Source: Pseudomonadota bacterium
GTDB taxonomy: Bacteria; Pseudomonadota; Alphaproteobacteria; Rhizobiales; Rhizobiaceae
DNA length: 54,592 bases
Direction: 5' to 3'
Assembly: GCA_023419535.1 (NCBI GenBank)
Contig: JAEZXX010000043.1
Location: 1 to 54,592 of the forward strand
Position 1 is the first letter of the stretch; every line of letters begins with the position of its first letter. The position numbers were made by a program, and so were the translations under genes. Under the pieces are notes generated by a model. It searched no databases, was not told the origin of the DNA, and was given only the letters and a program-made list of their open reading frames with translations. This document shows positions 8,021 to 16,670 of the stretch, piece by piece.

Positions 8021-9033
8021 GCGGCGGCCTCGGCGAGCGCGGCCGATAGCGCGTCGCGCAGACGGGCGGCCTCGGCGCCGTCCGACGGATTGCCGAAGCG
8101 CAGCCAGCTCGGCTCGAAATCGAAGGGTCGGGTCAGGATGTGCCGGCGGGCGAGCGCCTCGAACAGATCGTGGGCACGGCGATGACGGGCGAGCGCGAAG
8201 AGCGGCGTCGAGCCGAGGACCGGAAGGCCCGCCGCCTCCAGCGCGGAGAGCAGCAGGCGGCTCTGGGCCTCGATCGCCGCGCGCTGGAGACGCGTCGCCT
8301 CGTCGTCGGCGATCAGCGCGGTGGCGACGGCCAGCGCAGGGCCGGAGACCGCCCAGGGGCCGAGCCGCGCTTCGAGCCGCCGCGCGAACGTCCGTTCGGC
8401 CAGCGCGACGCCGAGCCGCAGGCCGGCGAGGCCGTAGAACTTGCCGAAGGAGCGCAGGACGAGCAGCCCCGGCCGTCCGGCCTCGCCGCAGAGGCTCTCG
8501 GCCGGATCGGGATCCATGAAGGCCTCGTCGACCACGAGGAGCCCGTCCCTGCGGGCGAGTTCGGCGGCGATCTCGAGGAGCGAGGCGCGCGCGAACCGCC
8601 GTCCGTCCGGATTGTTCGGGTTGACGACGACGAGGAGCCGCGTCGCCGCGCCGATGTCCTCCGGCTTCCCGATCCGCCGGACGCGGTGTCCCGCCGCGAC
8701 GAGCGCCGCCTCGTGCTCGGCATAGGTGGGCGAGACGATCGCGGCCTCTGCCGGCGCGACGAGATGCGGCCAGAGCGAGATCAGGCTCTGCGTGCCCGGC
8801 GCCAGCACCAGCGCGGCGCCCTCCGGCGCCCCATAGCGGCCGCGGGCCGCCCGGCGCAGCGCGGTTTCGGCTTCGGCCTCGGGCAGGCGCATCCAGGCCT
8901 CCCGGGCGATCTCGGGAAGGGCCGGCGCGCTCGGCGCGATGCCGGTGGACAGGTCGAGCCAGTCGGCGCGCGCGCCGCCATAGCGTGCCATCGCCGCCGC
9001 GATCGCCCCGCCGTGTACGAGCGCGTCCCTCAT
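8017..9033 (-). CDS. cobC: Threonine-phosphate decarboxylase-like aminotransferase CobC
   Basis: CobC is a fold-type I PLP enzyme related to histidinol-phosphate aminotransferase. In the pathway it supplies the (R)-1-amino-2-propanol phosphate arm by decarboxylating threonine phosphate. The 338-residue product shows VVNPNNPDGR, VVDEAFMD and the PLP-lysine motif RSFGKFYGLAGLRLG. The start MRDALVHGGAIAAA, with its glycine-rich beginning, is typical of CobC. Its ATG overlaps the cobB stop, and its stop overlaps the cobD TTG, so it sits in the middle of a coupled operon with its partner enzyme downstream. Confidence 0.93.
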   Translation of the reverse strand: MRDALVHGGAIAAAMARYGGARADWLDLSTGIAPSAPALPEIAREAWMRLPEAEAETALRRAARGRYGAPEGAALVLAPGTQSLISLWPHLVAPAEAAIVSPTYAEHEAALVAAGHRVRRIGKPEDIGAATRLLVVVNPNNPDGRRFARASLLEIAAELARRDGLLVVDEAFMDPDPAESLCGEAGRPGLLVLRSFGKFYGLAGLRLGVALAERTFARRLEARLGPWAVSGPALAVATALIADDEATRLQRAAIEAQSRLLLSALEAAGLPVLGSTPLFALARHRRAHDLFEALARRHILTRPFDFEPSWLRFGNPSDGAEAARLRDALSAALAEAAA

Positions 9034-10316
9034 GACGCGCCGTCGATCACATGGGCGAAGGAGCCCATGACGCGCCCGACCCGCAGACCCATGGATCCGA
9101 GATCGGCGCCGAGCGCGTCCCGCGCCTCGAACAGCGGCTCGGCCGCGCCCTCGTGCAGCACCGTCGCATAGTGGAACTCGTGGCCGACGAGCGCGCCGGC
9201 CCAGGGACGGTGGCCGACGGGACGGAGGCGACGATAGCCGAGATGTCTGTTCCGGACCCGGAACGAGGTCGACAGCGGCAGGAGCTCGAGCATGGGATGG
9301 GTGGTGCCCTCGGCGTCCTCCATCGTTTCCCCGAGCGTCATGTAGCCCCCGCATTCGCCGTAGACGAGCGCACCGCGCGTCGCGGCGTGCTGCATACCGC
9401 CGCGAAAGACCGCATTGCCGGAGAGGCGGCCTGCGTGGAGTTCCGGGTAGCCGCCGGGTAGGTAGACCGCGTCGGCGCTTGCGTCCGGCCCCTCGTCGGC
9501 GAGCGGGGAGAAGAAGGAAAGCTCGGCACCCAGGTTGCGCCAGCCGGCGAGAAGATGCGGGTAGGCGAAGGCGAAGGCGGTGTCTCGCGCGACCGCGATG
9601 CGGGCGCCGAGAGGGCTGAGCGGCGCGGCGTCGCCGGCAGGGCGCGCCGAACCGCTCGGCAGCGTGTCGAGGTTGATTCCGGCTTCGATCCAGCTGGCTG
9701 CGCGCTCGAGGAACGCTTCGAGATCGCCGTGCTCGCCGGCCTGCACCAGCCCGAGATGGCGCTCGGGCAGGGCGAGGTCGGGCCGGGGCGGCAGGGCGCC
9801 GAGGATCGGCAGGTCCAGCTCCTCCAGCGCCCCGCGCAGCATCGCCTCGTGCCGGAGCGTGGAGACGCGGTTGAGGACGAGTCCGGCCAGCGGCGTGTCG
9901 GGCCGGTGGGTGGCAAAGCCCCGCACGAGGGCCGCGACCGAATGGGACTGGCGGGCGCAGTCGACGACGAGGACCACCGGCAGGCCGAGAAGCGCCGCCA
10001 GCTCGGCCGCCGAGCCGGTTCCGTCCGCGGCGCCGTCGAAGAGGCCCATCATGCCCTCGACGACGAGGGGTCCCGACGGCGCGAGACCGGCGATCAGCCC
10101 GGGGCGCATGGCGAAGGGGTCGAGGTTGACGCACTCGGCCCCGCTCGCCGCGGCATGGAAGGCCGGGTCGATGTAGTCCGGCCCGGCCTTGGCCGAGGAG
10201 ACGGGCACGCCGCGGCGCTTCAGAGCGCGCAGCAGCCCGAGCGTCACGGTGGTCTTGCCGGCGCCCGAAGAGGGCGCGGAGACGAGGAAGCGCGGCCGGC
10301 CGGCCCCCTCGCTCAT
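9030..10316 (-). CDS. cobB: Hydrogenobyrinate a,c-diamide synthase CobB
   Basis: CobB uses glutamine and ATP to amidate the a and c side chains of hydrogenobyrinic acid. The 428-residue protein has an N-terminal P-loop domain (SAPSSGAGKTTVTLGLL, residues about 13-29, then AGPDYIDPAFH) and a C-terminal glutamine amidotransferase domain with the nucleophile motif VYGECGGYMTLGE and the late histidine region GHEFHYATV. The length is usual for the family. The ATG overlaps the cobE stop codon (ATGA) and the stop overlaps cobC. It is thus translated together with the rest of the minus-strand cob operon. Confidence 0.95.
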   Translation of the reverse strand: MSEGAGRPRFLVSAPSSGAGKTTVTLGLLRALKRRGVPVSSAKAGPDYIDPAFHAAASGAECVNLDPFAMRPGLIAGLAPSGPLVVEGMMGLFDGAADGTGSAAELAALLGLPVVLVVDCARQSHSVAALVRGFATHRPDTPLAGLVLNRVSTLRHEAMLRGALEELDLPILGALPPRPDLALPERHLGLVQAGEHGDLEAFLERAASWIEAGINLDTLPSGSARPAGDAAPLSPLGARIAVARDTAFAFAYPHLLAGWRNLGAELSFFSPLADEGPDASADAVYLPGGYPELHAGRLSGNAVFRGGMQHAATRGALVYGECGGYMTLGETMEDAEGTTHPMLELLPLSTSFRVRNRHLGYRRLRPVGHRPWAGALVGHEFHYATVLHEGAAEPLFEARDALGADLGSMGLRVGRVMGSFAHVIDGAS

Positions 10317-10702
10317 TCCGCCGCCCTCGCCAGCGCCATCGTCACCCCGCCCCGCATGCGCTTGGAGACGGCGAGCCGGGCGCCGTCCCCGGCGAGGACG
10401 AGCGCCGCGGCCTCCGCAATTCCCGCCAGTCCGGCACGCGCGGCGACGACGGCCGAGGGCGTCTCCAGCCGCGCCTCCGCCTCCGCCAGCCGCTTCGGCG
10501 AGATCCCGGTGAGTGGCAGCCCCAGCCGGTCCGCCAGCGCGAGGAGCGCCGGATGGTCCGTGCGCCGATCGAGCGTGGCGAGCGCCGCTAGGGCGGAGGC
10601 GTCGATCGTCATCTCCTGAAGGATCGCGTCGCACAGCGCGTCGACGTCCTCCCGCGTGGCGGCTGAGGAGGCGCCGAGCCCCAGGACGTAACGCTCGCTC
10701 AT
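10313..10702 (-). CDS. cobE: Cobalamin biosynthesis protein CobE (CbiG C-terminal-like)
   Basis: This 129-residue protein matches CobE, the stand-alone homologue of the C-terminal part of CbiG. It opens with YVLGLGASSAATREDV, continues with ALATLDRRTDHPALLALADRL and LPLTGISPKRLAEAE, all family landmarks, and ends near the conserved segment with SKRMRGGVTMALARA. Its exact biochemical role in the aerobic pathway has been less clear than that of its neighbours. Start and stop overlap cobL and cobB respectively by four bases each, so it is firmly part of the operon. Confidence 0.9.
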   Translation of the reverse strand: MSERYVLGLGASSAATREDVDALCDAILQEMTIDASALAALATLDRRTDHPALLALADRLGLPLTGISPKRLAEAEARLETPSAVVAARAGLAGIAEAAALVLAGDGARLAVSKRMRGGVTMALARAAE

Positions 10703-11916
10703 GCCTTGGTCCAATGCCAATGGGCGACCGGCATCGCCGGGCGCCAGCCTCTGTATCGCCCGAGCGGCTCGACGCTCTCGACGCCGATGCGCAGGAGTTC
10801 GCCGCCGTGACGGGCGTGCAACTGGGCAAGAAGCGCCTGCGTCTCCACCGTCACGCCGTGGGCGACGAGCCGTCCACCCGGCCGCAGCCGCCGGACGGCG
10901 ATCCCGGCCGCCTCGCCCGAAAGCCCGCCGCCGAAGAAGACGGCGTCCGGCTCCGGCAGGGCCTCCAGGCCGTCCGGCGCCCGCGCCCCGACGATCGACA
11001 GGCCGCCGACGCAGAGCCGGCGGGCGTTCTCGGCGATCAGGGCGCGGCGGTCCTCGCGCGGTTCGATCGCGCTCGCCGTGACGCCGGCGGCGGCGCGCAG
11101 CCATTCGACCGCGATCGAGCCCGACCCTGCGCCGACGTCCCACAGATGGTCGCCGGGGCGAGGCGCGAGGGCGGAGAGGGCGGCAGCGCGCAGCACGCGC
11201 TTGGTCATGGTGCCGTCGGTGGCGAAGGCCTCGTCGGGCAGGCCCGGCACGCGCGGATGGACGACGGCGCCCTCGTCCGGCACGCATTCGACGGCGACGA
11301 GATTGAGGGCCGGAACGCCTTCGCCCGCCAAACTGTCGGCCCGCGCGGCGAGCACCCGTTCGGCCTCGCCGCCGAGATGCGCCATGACGTGCAGGCGCGA
11401 GGCGCCGAAGCCCCGCGCGGCGAGGCCCTCCGCCAGTTCGCGCGGCGTATGGGCGCCCGCCGACAGGACGATCAGCCGCGCACCCGGGGACAGATGCCCC
11501 CAGACGTCGTCGAGCGGTCGCCCGCAGGCCGACAGGCAGGCCGTCTCCTCCATCGGCCAGCCGAGCCGGGCGGCGGCGAGCTGCAGGGAGGAGACCGCAG
11601 GCAGGATTTCGGCTTCGCCGGCCTCAAGATAGGACCGGAGCATCTTCGCCGCGCCGAACCAGGAGGGATCGCCGCTCGCCAGCACCGCGACGGGGCCGGG
11701 GCGCGCCGCCTCGATCAGCGGCAGCGTGTCCGCGATGGGGCTCGTCCAGGCCAGACCCCGCGCCCCGGTGTCGCCGGCGCGCCCGACCATGGCCAGATGC
11801 CGCCGGCCGCCGACGACGAGACGCGCCGCGTCGAGCGTCTGGCGCGCCCGCCCCGACAGCCCGGACAGGCCGTCGTCCCCGATGCCGATCACGCTGATCC
11901 AGGGGCTCTTCGTCAT
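10699..11916 (-). CDS. cobL: Precorrin-6Y C5,15-methyltransferase (decarboxylating) CobL
   Basis: CobL methylates precorrin-6B at C5 and C15 and decarboxylates the acetate side chain. The 405-residue product is the two-domain form: an N-terminal tetrapyrrole methylase (CbiE-like; SPWISVIGIGDDGLSGL at the start and VLASGDPSWFGAA near residue 75) and a C-terminal CbiT-like domain with the SAM-binding motif LWDVGAGSGSIAVEW. I chose ATG 11916 because the next residues align with the family start; an ATG at 11940 is possible. It is the first gene of the minus-strand cob operon and overlaps cobE. It runs divergently from the TSUP gene; the 133-base gap shows no recognisable riboswitch. Confidence 0.94.
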   Translation of the reverse strand: MTKSPWISVIGIGDDGLSGLSGRARQTLDAARLVVGGRRHLAMVGRAGDTGARGLAWTSPIADTLPLIEAARPGPVAVLASGDPSWFGAAKMLRSYLEAGEAEILPAVSSLQLAAARLGWPMEETACLSACGRPLDDVWGHLSPGARLIVLSAGAHTPRELAEGLAARGFGASRLHVMAHLGGEAERVLAARADSLAGEGVPALNLVAVECVPDEGAVVHPRVPGLPDEAFATDGTMTKRVLRAAALSALAPRPGDHLWDVGAGSGSIAVEWLRAAAGVTASAIEPREDRRALIAENARRLCVGGLSIVGARAPDGLEALPEPDAVFFGGGLSGEAAGIAVRRLRPGGRLVAHGVTVETQALLAQLHARHGGELLRIGVESVEPLGRYRGWRPAMPVAHWHWTKA

Positions 11917-12049
11917 CGGCTCCGTCGAAACTGGTTCCATGGGTTGGCGATAGAGCGTTTCGGGCCCTTGCGGAAGCGCTGGCGCACCCGCCCCGCTTCC
12001 CTTCCGGCCGCGGGCGGCGTAGTTCCGGTCCGACCCGCCCGAGCTGCCC

Positions 12050-12799
12050 ATGCCCTTCGAACTCGTCCTGATCCTCCTCGTCCTCGCCGCCTTCCTCGCC
12101 GGCTACATGGACGCGATCGCCGGCGGCGGGGGCATGATCACCATTCCCGCGCTTCTGATCGCCGGCGTCGATCCGCTCACCGCGATCGGCACCAACAAGG
12201 TGCAGGGCCTGTTCGGCACGGCCTCCTCCTCGCTCGCCTTCGTGCGCGGCGGGCACGTGCCGCTCGGGCCCCTCCTGCCGACGATGGGCATCGCCTTCGC
12301 CGGGGCGGTCGCCGGCGCCCTCTTCGCGCAGGTGATCCCGACCGGCTGGCTGGCCGACGCCCTGCCCTATCTCCTCATCGCGGTGGCGATCTATTTCGCG
12401 CTGAAGCCCGCCGCCTCCGACATCGATTCGGCGCGCCGCATTCCCCCGATCGCCTTCGCGCTCGGCTTCGTGCCGGTGATCGGCGCCTATGACGGGCTGT
12501 TCGGGCCGGGCGCCGGCTCCTTCTACATGATCGCGCTGGTGGGCCTTTGCGGCTACGGCCTCCTGAAGGCGACGGCGCACACCAAGCTCCTGAACCTCTC
12601 GTCCAATCTCGGCGGCTTCGCCGTCTTCGCCCTGTCGGGCTCGGTCCACTGGACCTTCGGCCTCGCCATGGGGTGTGCGGCCTTCGCGGGGGCCCAGCTC
12701 GGCGCGCGCTCGGCGATGGCCTTCGGGGCGAAGCTCATCAAGCCGCTTCTGGTCACCGTCTCGATCGCGCTGGCGATCCGGCTGCTGTGGACCGCGTGA
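12050..12799 (+). CDS. TSUP-family (TauE/SafE) membrane permease
   Basis: This 249-residue polytopic membrane protein belongs to the TSUP (sulfite exporter TauE/SafE) family. The first motif GYMDAIAGGGGMITIPALL with GTNKVQGLFGTASS near residue 47, and its degenerate copy in the second half (GAYDGLFGPGAGSF, KLLNLSSNLGGF), are diagnostic of the two-repeat fold. About eight hydrophobic segments are visible. Family members move sulfur oxyanions, organic acids or unidentified substrates. The gene overlaps the cobQ GTG start (GTGA) and diverges from the cob operon, so a substrate linked to cobalamin synthesis such as cobalt is an inference to test. Nothing in the sequence names the substrate. Confidence 0.92.
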   Translation: MPFELVLILLVLAAFLAGYMDAIAGGGGMITIPALLIAGVDPLTAIGTNKVQGLFGTASSSLAFVRGGHVPLGPLLPTMGIAFAGAVAGALFAQVIPTGWLADALPYLLIAVAIYFALKPAASDIDSARRIPPIAFALGFVPVIGAYDGLFGPGAGSFYMIALVGLCGYGLLKATAHTKLLNLSSNLGGFAVFALSGSVHWTFGLAMGCAAFAGAQLGARSAMAFGAKLIKPLLVTVSIALAIRLLWTA

Positions 12800-14280
12800 C
12801 GACGCCCGCGATCATGCTCCAGGGCACGGGCTCGGACGTCGGCAAGAGCGTCCTCGTCGCCGGGCTCTGCCGGCTCTTCGCGAGGCGCGGGCTGAGGGTG
12901 CGGCCCTTCAAGCCGCAGAACATGTCGAACAACGCCGCCGTGGCCGCGATCCCCGGAACAGGCGCCTTCGGGGAGATCGGCCGCGCGCAATGGCTGCAGG
13001 CGCTGGCCTGCCACACGCCCCCGACCGTCGACATGAACCCGGTGCTCCTGAAGCCCCAATCCTCGACCGGCTCGCAGATCGTCGTGCGCGGCCGCGTCTT
13101 CGGCACGGCGGAGGCGCGCGACTACCAGCGCCTGAAGCCGCGGCTCCTGACCCACGTGCTCGACGCCTTCGAGGACGTGGCCGAGACGGCCGATCTCGTG
13201 ATCGTCGAGGGCGCGGGCTCGCCGGCCGAGATCAACCTGCGCCGGGGCGACATCGCCAATATGGGCTTTGCGCGCGCGGCCGGCGTGCCGGTGGTGCTCG
13301 TGGGCGACATCGACCGGGGCGGGGTGATCGCCTCGCTCGTCGGCACGCACACGGTGCTGGAGGACGCCGACGCCAAGATGATTCGGGGCTTTCTCGTCAA
13401 CAAGTTCCGCGGCGATCCCTCGCTCTTCGACGAGGGGCTGGCGGCGGTGACGCGCTTCACGGGCTGGCCCGCGCTCGGGCTCGTCCCGCATCTGAAGGCC
13501 GCACGCACCCTGCCGCCGGAGGATTCGGTCGCGCTGGAGCGGCTGTCGCAGCAGGGCTCGGGGCCCTTCCGCATCTGCGTGCCGCTTCTCGATCGCATCG
13601 CCAATTTCGACGATCTCGATCCGCTGGCGCAGGAGCCGGGCGTCTCGCTCCATTTCGTGCGGCCGGGCGCGCGCATTCCGGCGGGCGCCGACCTCGTGGT
13701 CCTGCCCGGGACCAAGTCGACGCTCGGCGATCTGGCCGCCTTCCGCGCCCATGGCTGGGACCGCGACCTTGGCGCCGTCCGGGCCGCGGGCGGCGCGATC
13801 CTCGGCCTGTGCGGCGGCTTCCAGCTCCTCGGACGGGCCGTCCGCGATCCCGCCGGCCACGACGGGACGGCCGGGGAGGCCGAGGGCCTCGGGCTCCTGG
13901 ACGTCGAGACCACGATGTCCGGCGACAAGACGGTCCGCCCGGTCGCCGGCCGGGCTGCGCTCGGCGTCCCGGTCGAGGGCTACGAGATCCATCTCGGGCG
14001 CACCGACGGGCCGGACAGGGCCCGTCCGTTCGCCCATGTGGGCGGAATGCCCGAAGGCGCGTCGAGCGCCGATGGCCGCGTGATGGGGACCTATCTCCAC
14101 GGGCTCTTCGCCGGGGACGCGTTCCGCCGGGCGTTCCTCGCCTCGCTCGGCTGTGCGGTCGCGGCAGGTCCCGGCTATGGGGCGCGGGTGGAGGCGGCGC
14201 TCGACGCGGTGGCCGACGGCCTCGCGGCGGCGGTCGATGCGGACCGCCTGCTGGCGACCGCCGCGCGGCGCGCCGGCTGA
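12796..14280 (+). CDS. cobQ: Cobyric acid synthase CobQ
   Basis: CobQ amidates side chains b, d, e and g of adenosylcobyrinic acid a,c-diamide, giving adenosylcobyric acid. The 494-residue protein has an N-terminal P-loop-like ATPase domain (MLQGTGSDVGKSVLVAGLCR, then RPFKPQNMSNNAAV) and a C-terminal class I-like glutamine amidotransferase with ILGLCGGFQLLG and the late histidine motif GTYLHGLF. Length is standard. The GTG start overlaps the stop codon of the upstream permease gene, which implies coupled translation. Its product is the substrate of CobD, encoded in the operon on the opposite strand. Confidence 0.96.
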   Translation: MTTPAIMLQGTGSDVGKSVLVAGLCRLFARRGLRVRPFKPQNMSNNAAVAAIPGTGAFGEIGRAQWLQALACHTPPTVDMNPVLLKPQSSTGSQIVVRGRVFGTAEARDYQRLKPRLLTHVLDAFEDVAETADLVIVEGAGSPAEINLRRGDIANMGFARAAGVPVVLVGDIDRGGVIASLVGTHTVLEDADAKMIRGFLVNKFRGDPSLFDEGLAAVTRFTGWPALGLVPHLKAARTLPPEDSVALERLSQQGSGPFRICVPLLDRIANFDDLDPLAQEPGVSLHFVRPGARIPAGADLVVLPGTKSTLGDLAAFRAHGWDRDLGAVRAAGGAILGLCGGFQLLGRAVRDPAGHDGTAGEAEGLGLLDVETTMSGDKTVRPVAGRAALGVPVEGYEIHLGRTDGPDRARPFAHVGGMPEGASSADGRVMGTYLHGLFAGDAFRRAFLASLGCAVAAGPGYGARVEAALDAVADGLAAAVDADRLLATAARRAG

Positions 14281-14378
14281 CGGACCGTGCCACGCGAGAA
14301 TCTTTCCAAACATTCACTTGGCAGCTGCGAAAAGCTCCGCACCTTTGCGTCTCGGGAGGCCCTTCGGAGAACGCCCGC

Positions 14379-14954
14379 ATGAGTGCATCGACCCTTCGAG
14401 ACCATCCCGCCGGATACGGCGCCGTCAGCCGCGCCTTCCACTGGATCATGGCCGGCTTCATCGTCTGGCAGCTCGTGACGGTGCTGACGCGCGTCCTGGC
14501 GGACGAGACCGCCGTCGCGAACTTCTTCTGGGACACGCACTACTCGGTCGGCTTCACCATCTTCGTCCTGGCGATCCTTCGCGGAGCCTGGGGCCTGTCG
14601 AACCTCTCCAACCGCCCCTCGCACGAGGGACCGGCGATCCTGCGCCAGGCGGCGACGCTCGGCCATCTCGTCATGTACGCGCTGATGATCGTGGTGCCCG
14701 TCCTGGCGATCCTTCGCGCGGCGAACAACGGGCGGGGCTTCTCGGTCTACGGGCTGCAGCTGGTGGCGCCCGGCGGCGAGCCGAACCCGGCGCTGACGGC
14801 GCCGGCCAACGCCGTGCACGGCCTGCTCGGCTTCGTGCTCTTCGCCCTGATCGCCGGCCACGTCGCCTTCGCCCTCTGGCACGGTCTGGTGCGCCGCGAC
14901 GGCACGCTCGACCGCATGACCAAGGGCCGCAGCGCCCGCCCGTTTGGCGCCTGA
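14379..14954 (+). CDS. Cytochrome b561 family protein
   Basis: This 191-residue membrane protein has four hydrophobic segments, at about residues 20-40, 55-70, 90-110 and 145-168, as in bacterial cytochrome b561. Candidate haem-ligand histidines are in SRAFHWIMAGF near residue 21, DTHYSVGF near residue 52, ATLGHLVMYAL near residue 94 and the last helix (AGHVAFALWHG). Such proteins pass electrons between quinol and acceptors such as superoxide. CGGGAGGC lies upstream but is distant from the ATG. The 98-base gap to cobQ contains no other signal I can read. It appears to be a stand-alone gene. Confidence 0.88.
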   Translation: MSASTLRDHPAGYGAVSRAFHWIMAGFIVWQLVTVLTRVLADETAVANFFWDTHYSVGFTIFVLAILRGAWGLSNLSNRPSHEGPAILRQAATLGHLVMYALMIVVPVLAILRAANNGRGFSVYGLQLVAPGGEPNPALTAPANAVHGLLGFVLFALIAGHVAFALWHGLVRRDGTLDRMTKGRSARPFGA

Positions 14955-15003
14955 GGGCGGATCGGGCTAGACTCGCTCGCCGGCCGTGAGAGGAGAGGGT
15001 CCG

Positions 15004-15522
15004 ATGTCGCAGAACCGCTGGAAGGAGGACGGCGTCCGCGTCATCAAGGGCGATCGCCTCGATGCGAACACGCCGCAGACGCCCGGCATGTTCCGGCAGG
15101 CCGCGATCGACCATGCGCGCGTCGGGGCGCAGAAGATCTGGGCGGGGACGGTGGCGATCGAGCCGAACGCCAAGACCGGGGTCCATCACCACGGGGCCCT
15201 GGAGAGCGTCATCTACGTCGTCTCGGGCAAGGCGCGGATGCGCTGGGGCGAGCGCCTGGAATACGTCGCCGAGGCCGGGCCCGGGGACTTCATCTACGTG
15301 CCGCCCTACGTGCCGCACCAGGAGATCAACGCCGACCCGGACAACCCGCTCCAGTGCGTGCTGGTGCGCTCCGACAACGAGGCGGTCGTCGTCAACATCA
15401 CCGACATCGACCCGGTGGAGGCGCCCGAGGCGGTCTATTGGGTGGACCCGATCCACCGGCATCCGCATCCCCCGAGCCCGCCTGAGGGCGCGAGCGGAAC
15501 CGGGGGAGACGGGCGGGACTGA
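15004..15522 (+). CDS. Cupin-domain protein
   Basis: This 172-residue protein has a single cupin beta-barrel. Motif 1 is GVHHHGALESVIYVVSGK, with a cluster of three histidines and a glutamate suited to a metal site, and motif 2 is PGDFIYVPPYVPHQEIN near residues 95-111. The strong ribosome binding site GAGGAGAG eight bases before the ATG at 15004 decides this start over an ATG six codons earlier. A GCTAGAC element at 14966-14972 fits an alphaproteobacterial -10. The substrate is unknown; small cupins include dioxygenases, isomerases and sensors. The gene converges on the GAF-GGDEF gene. Confidence 0.85.
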   Translation: MSQNRWKEDGVRVIKGDRLDANTPQTPGMFRQAAIDHARVGAQKIWAGTVAIEPNAKTGVHHHGALESVIYVVSGKARMRWGERLEYVAEAGPGDFIYVPPYVPHQEINADPDNPLQCVLVRSDNEAVVVNITDIDPVEAPEAVYWVDPIHRHPHPPSPPEGASGTGGDGRD

Positions 15523-15580
15523 CGCGTTCCGCGCCCTCCCGATCGCGCCCGTCACGCGGCCGGCGTGCGATCCGTCGCCG

Positions 15581-16561
15581 TCAGGCCGTCTCGATGCGGT
15601 TGCGCCCGTTGGCCTTCGCCCGGTAGAGCGCGCGGTCGGCGGCCTCGATCCAGTCCTCCGGCCGCTCCATGGCCGGATGCAGCTCGGCGACGCCGAAGCT
15701 CGACGTGAAGCCGAGGCCCGGGCGCTCGAGCACCCGCGCGGCCTCCATGCCCAGACGCAGGCGCTCGGCCGCCGCTGTCGCGGCCGACAGCCCCGTGCCG
15801 ACGAAGAGAACGGCGAACTCCTCGCCGCCGAGCCGCCCGATCGTCTCCTCCTCGCGCATGCGCGCCTGGCAGGCCGACACCGCGGTCCGAAGGACGAGAT
15901 CCCCCACGCGGTGGCCGAAGCCGTCGTTGATGCGCTTGAAGTGATCGAGATCGAAGAGCGCGATCGAGGCCGGCTCGCCGTAGCGCCGGGCGCGCGCCAT
16001 CTCGCGCGAGACCGCCTGCAGGAAGGCCCGGCGCGTCCATGCGCCGGTCAGGGAATCGTGGTCCGCGATCTGCAGCAGCTCGGACTGGTCGAGCACCACG
16101 TCGGCGAACTGCCGGATGATCGTCACCTCGTGATCGGCGAAACGCCGCGGCTTCACGTCCGCCACGCAGACGGTTCCCACGACGAAGCCGTCCGGCGAGA
16201 TCAGCGGCGCGCCGAGATAGGAGCGGATGGCCATGGGGCCGACGACGAGTTCGTGGGCGCGGTAGCGTGGATCGTGCGGCGCATCCTCGATGACGACGAT
16301 GTCGGACGTTCGCAGGACGTCGTTGCAGAAGGTCGTCTCGCGGGGCAGGTCCGTAACGCCGACCCCAAAGGCGCATTTGTAGCGCTGCCGCGTCGCGTCG
16401 ATGGACGACACGAAGGCGATGGGCGCATCGAAGACCGAGCGCACCAGGGTCGTGATCGGTCGATAGGCCTCGTCGGTGTTGGGATCCAGGAGCCCCGAGC
16501 GCGCCACCGCCGAAAGTCGGCCCGCTTCGTCCAGGGCGTTCGTCGAATGGATGAGCTCCAC
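15581..16561 (-). CDS. Diguanylate cyclase with GAF sensor domain
   Basis: This 326-residue cytosolic protein has a GAF domain at about residues 25-165 and a GGDEF domain at about 168-325 with an intact active site GGEEF (245-249). It should make cyclic di-GMP from two GTP under control of a GAF ligand. The allosteric inhibition motif RxxD normally found five residues before the active site reads R-E-E-E (236-239), so product inhibition may be absent. The start is GTG. No membrane segment or EAL domain is present. GAF residues such as FCNDVLRTSD and GTVCVADVKPR are typical of sensors of the class found in many two-domain cyclases. Confidence 0.92.
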   Translation of the reverse strand: MELIHSTNALDEAGRLSAVARSGLLDPNTDEAYRPITTLVRSVFDAPIAFVSSIDATRQRYKCAFGVGVTDLPRETTFCNDVLRTSDIVVIEDAPHDPRYRAHELVVGPMAIRSYLGAPLISPDGFVVGTVCVADVKPRRFADHEVTIIRQFADVVLDQSELLQIADHDSLTGAWTRRAFLQAVSREMARARRYGEPASIALFDLDHFKRINDGFGHRVGDLVLRTAVSACQARMREEETIGRLGGEEFAVLFVGTGLSAATAAAERLRLGMEAARVLERPGLGFTSSFGVAELHPAMERPEDWIEAADRALYRAKANGRNRIETA

Positions 16562-16670
16562 AGGGCCGCTCCCGATTGTTCAGCTGGGCGGACGACTACC
16601 GCATCGACCGCTGAGACGAAATCGCTTCACAACCAATGGTATTCTCCGGCCATGAAATGGGCCGCGCAGG

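Noticed and set aside
11917..12049. Possible cobalamin riboswitch between cobL and the permease gene
   Set aside because: The 133 bases lack the B12 box and are too short for a usual full riboswitch.
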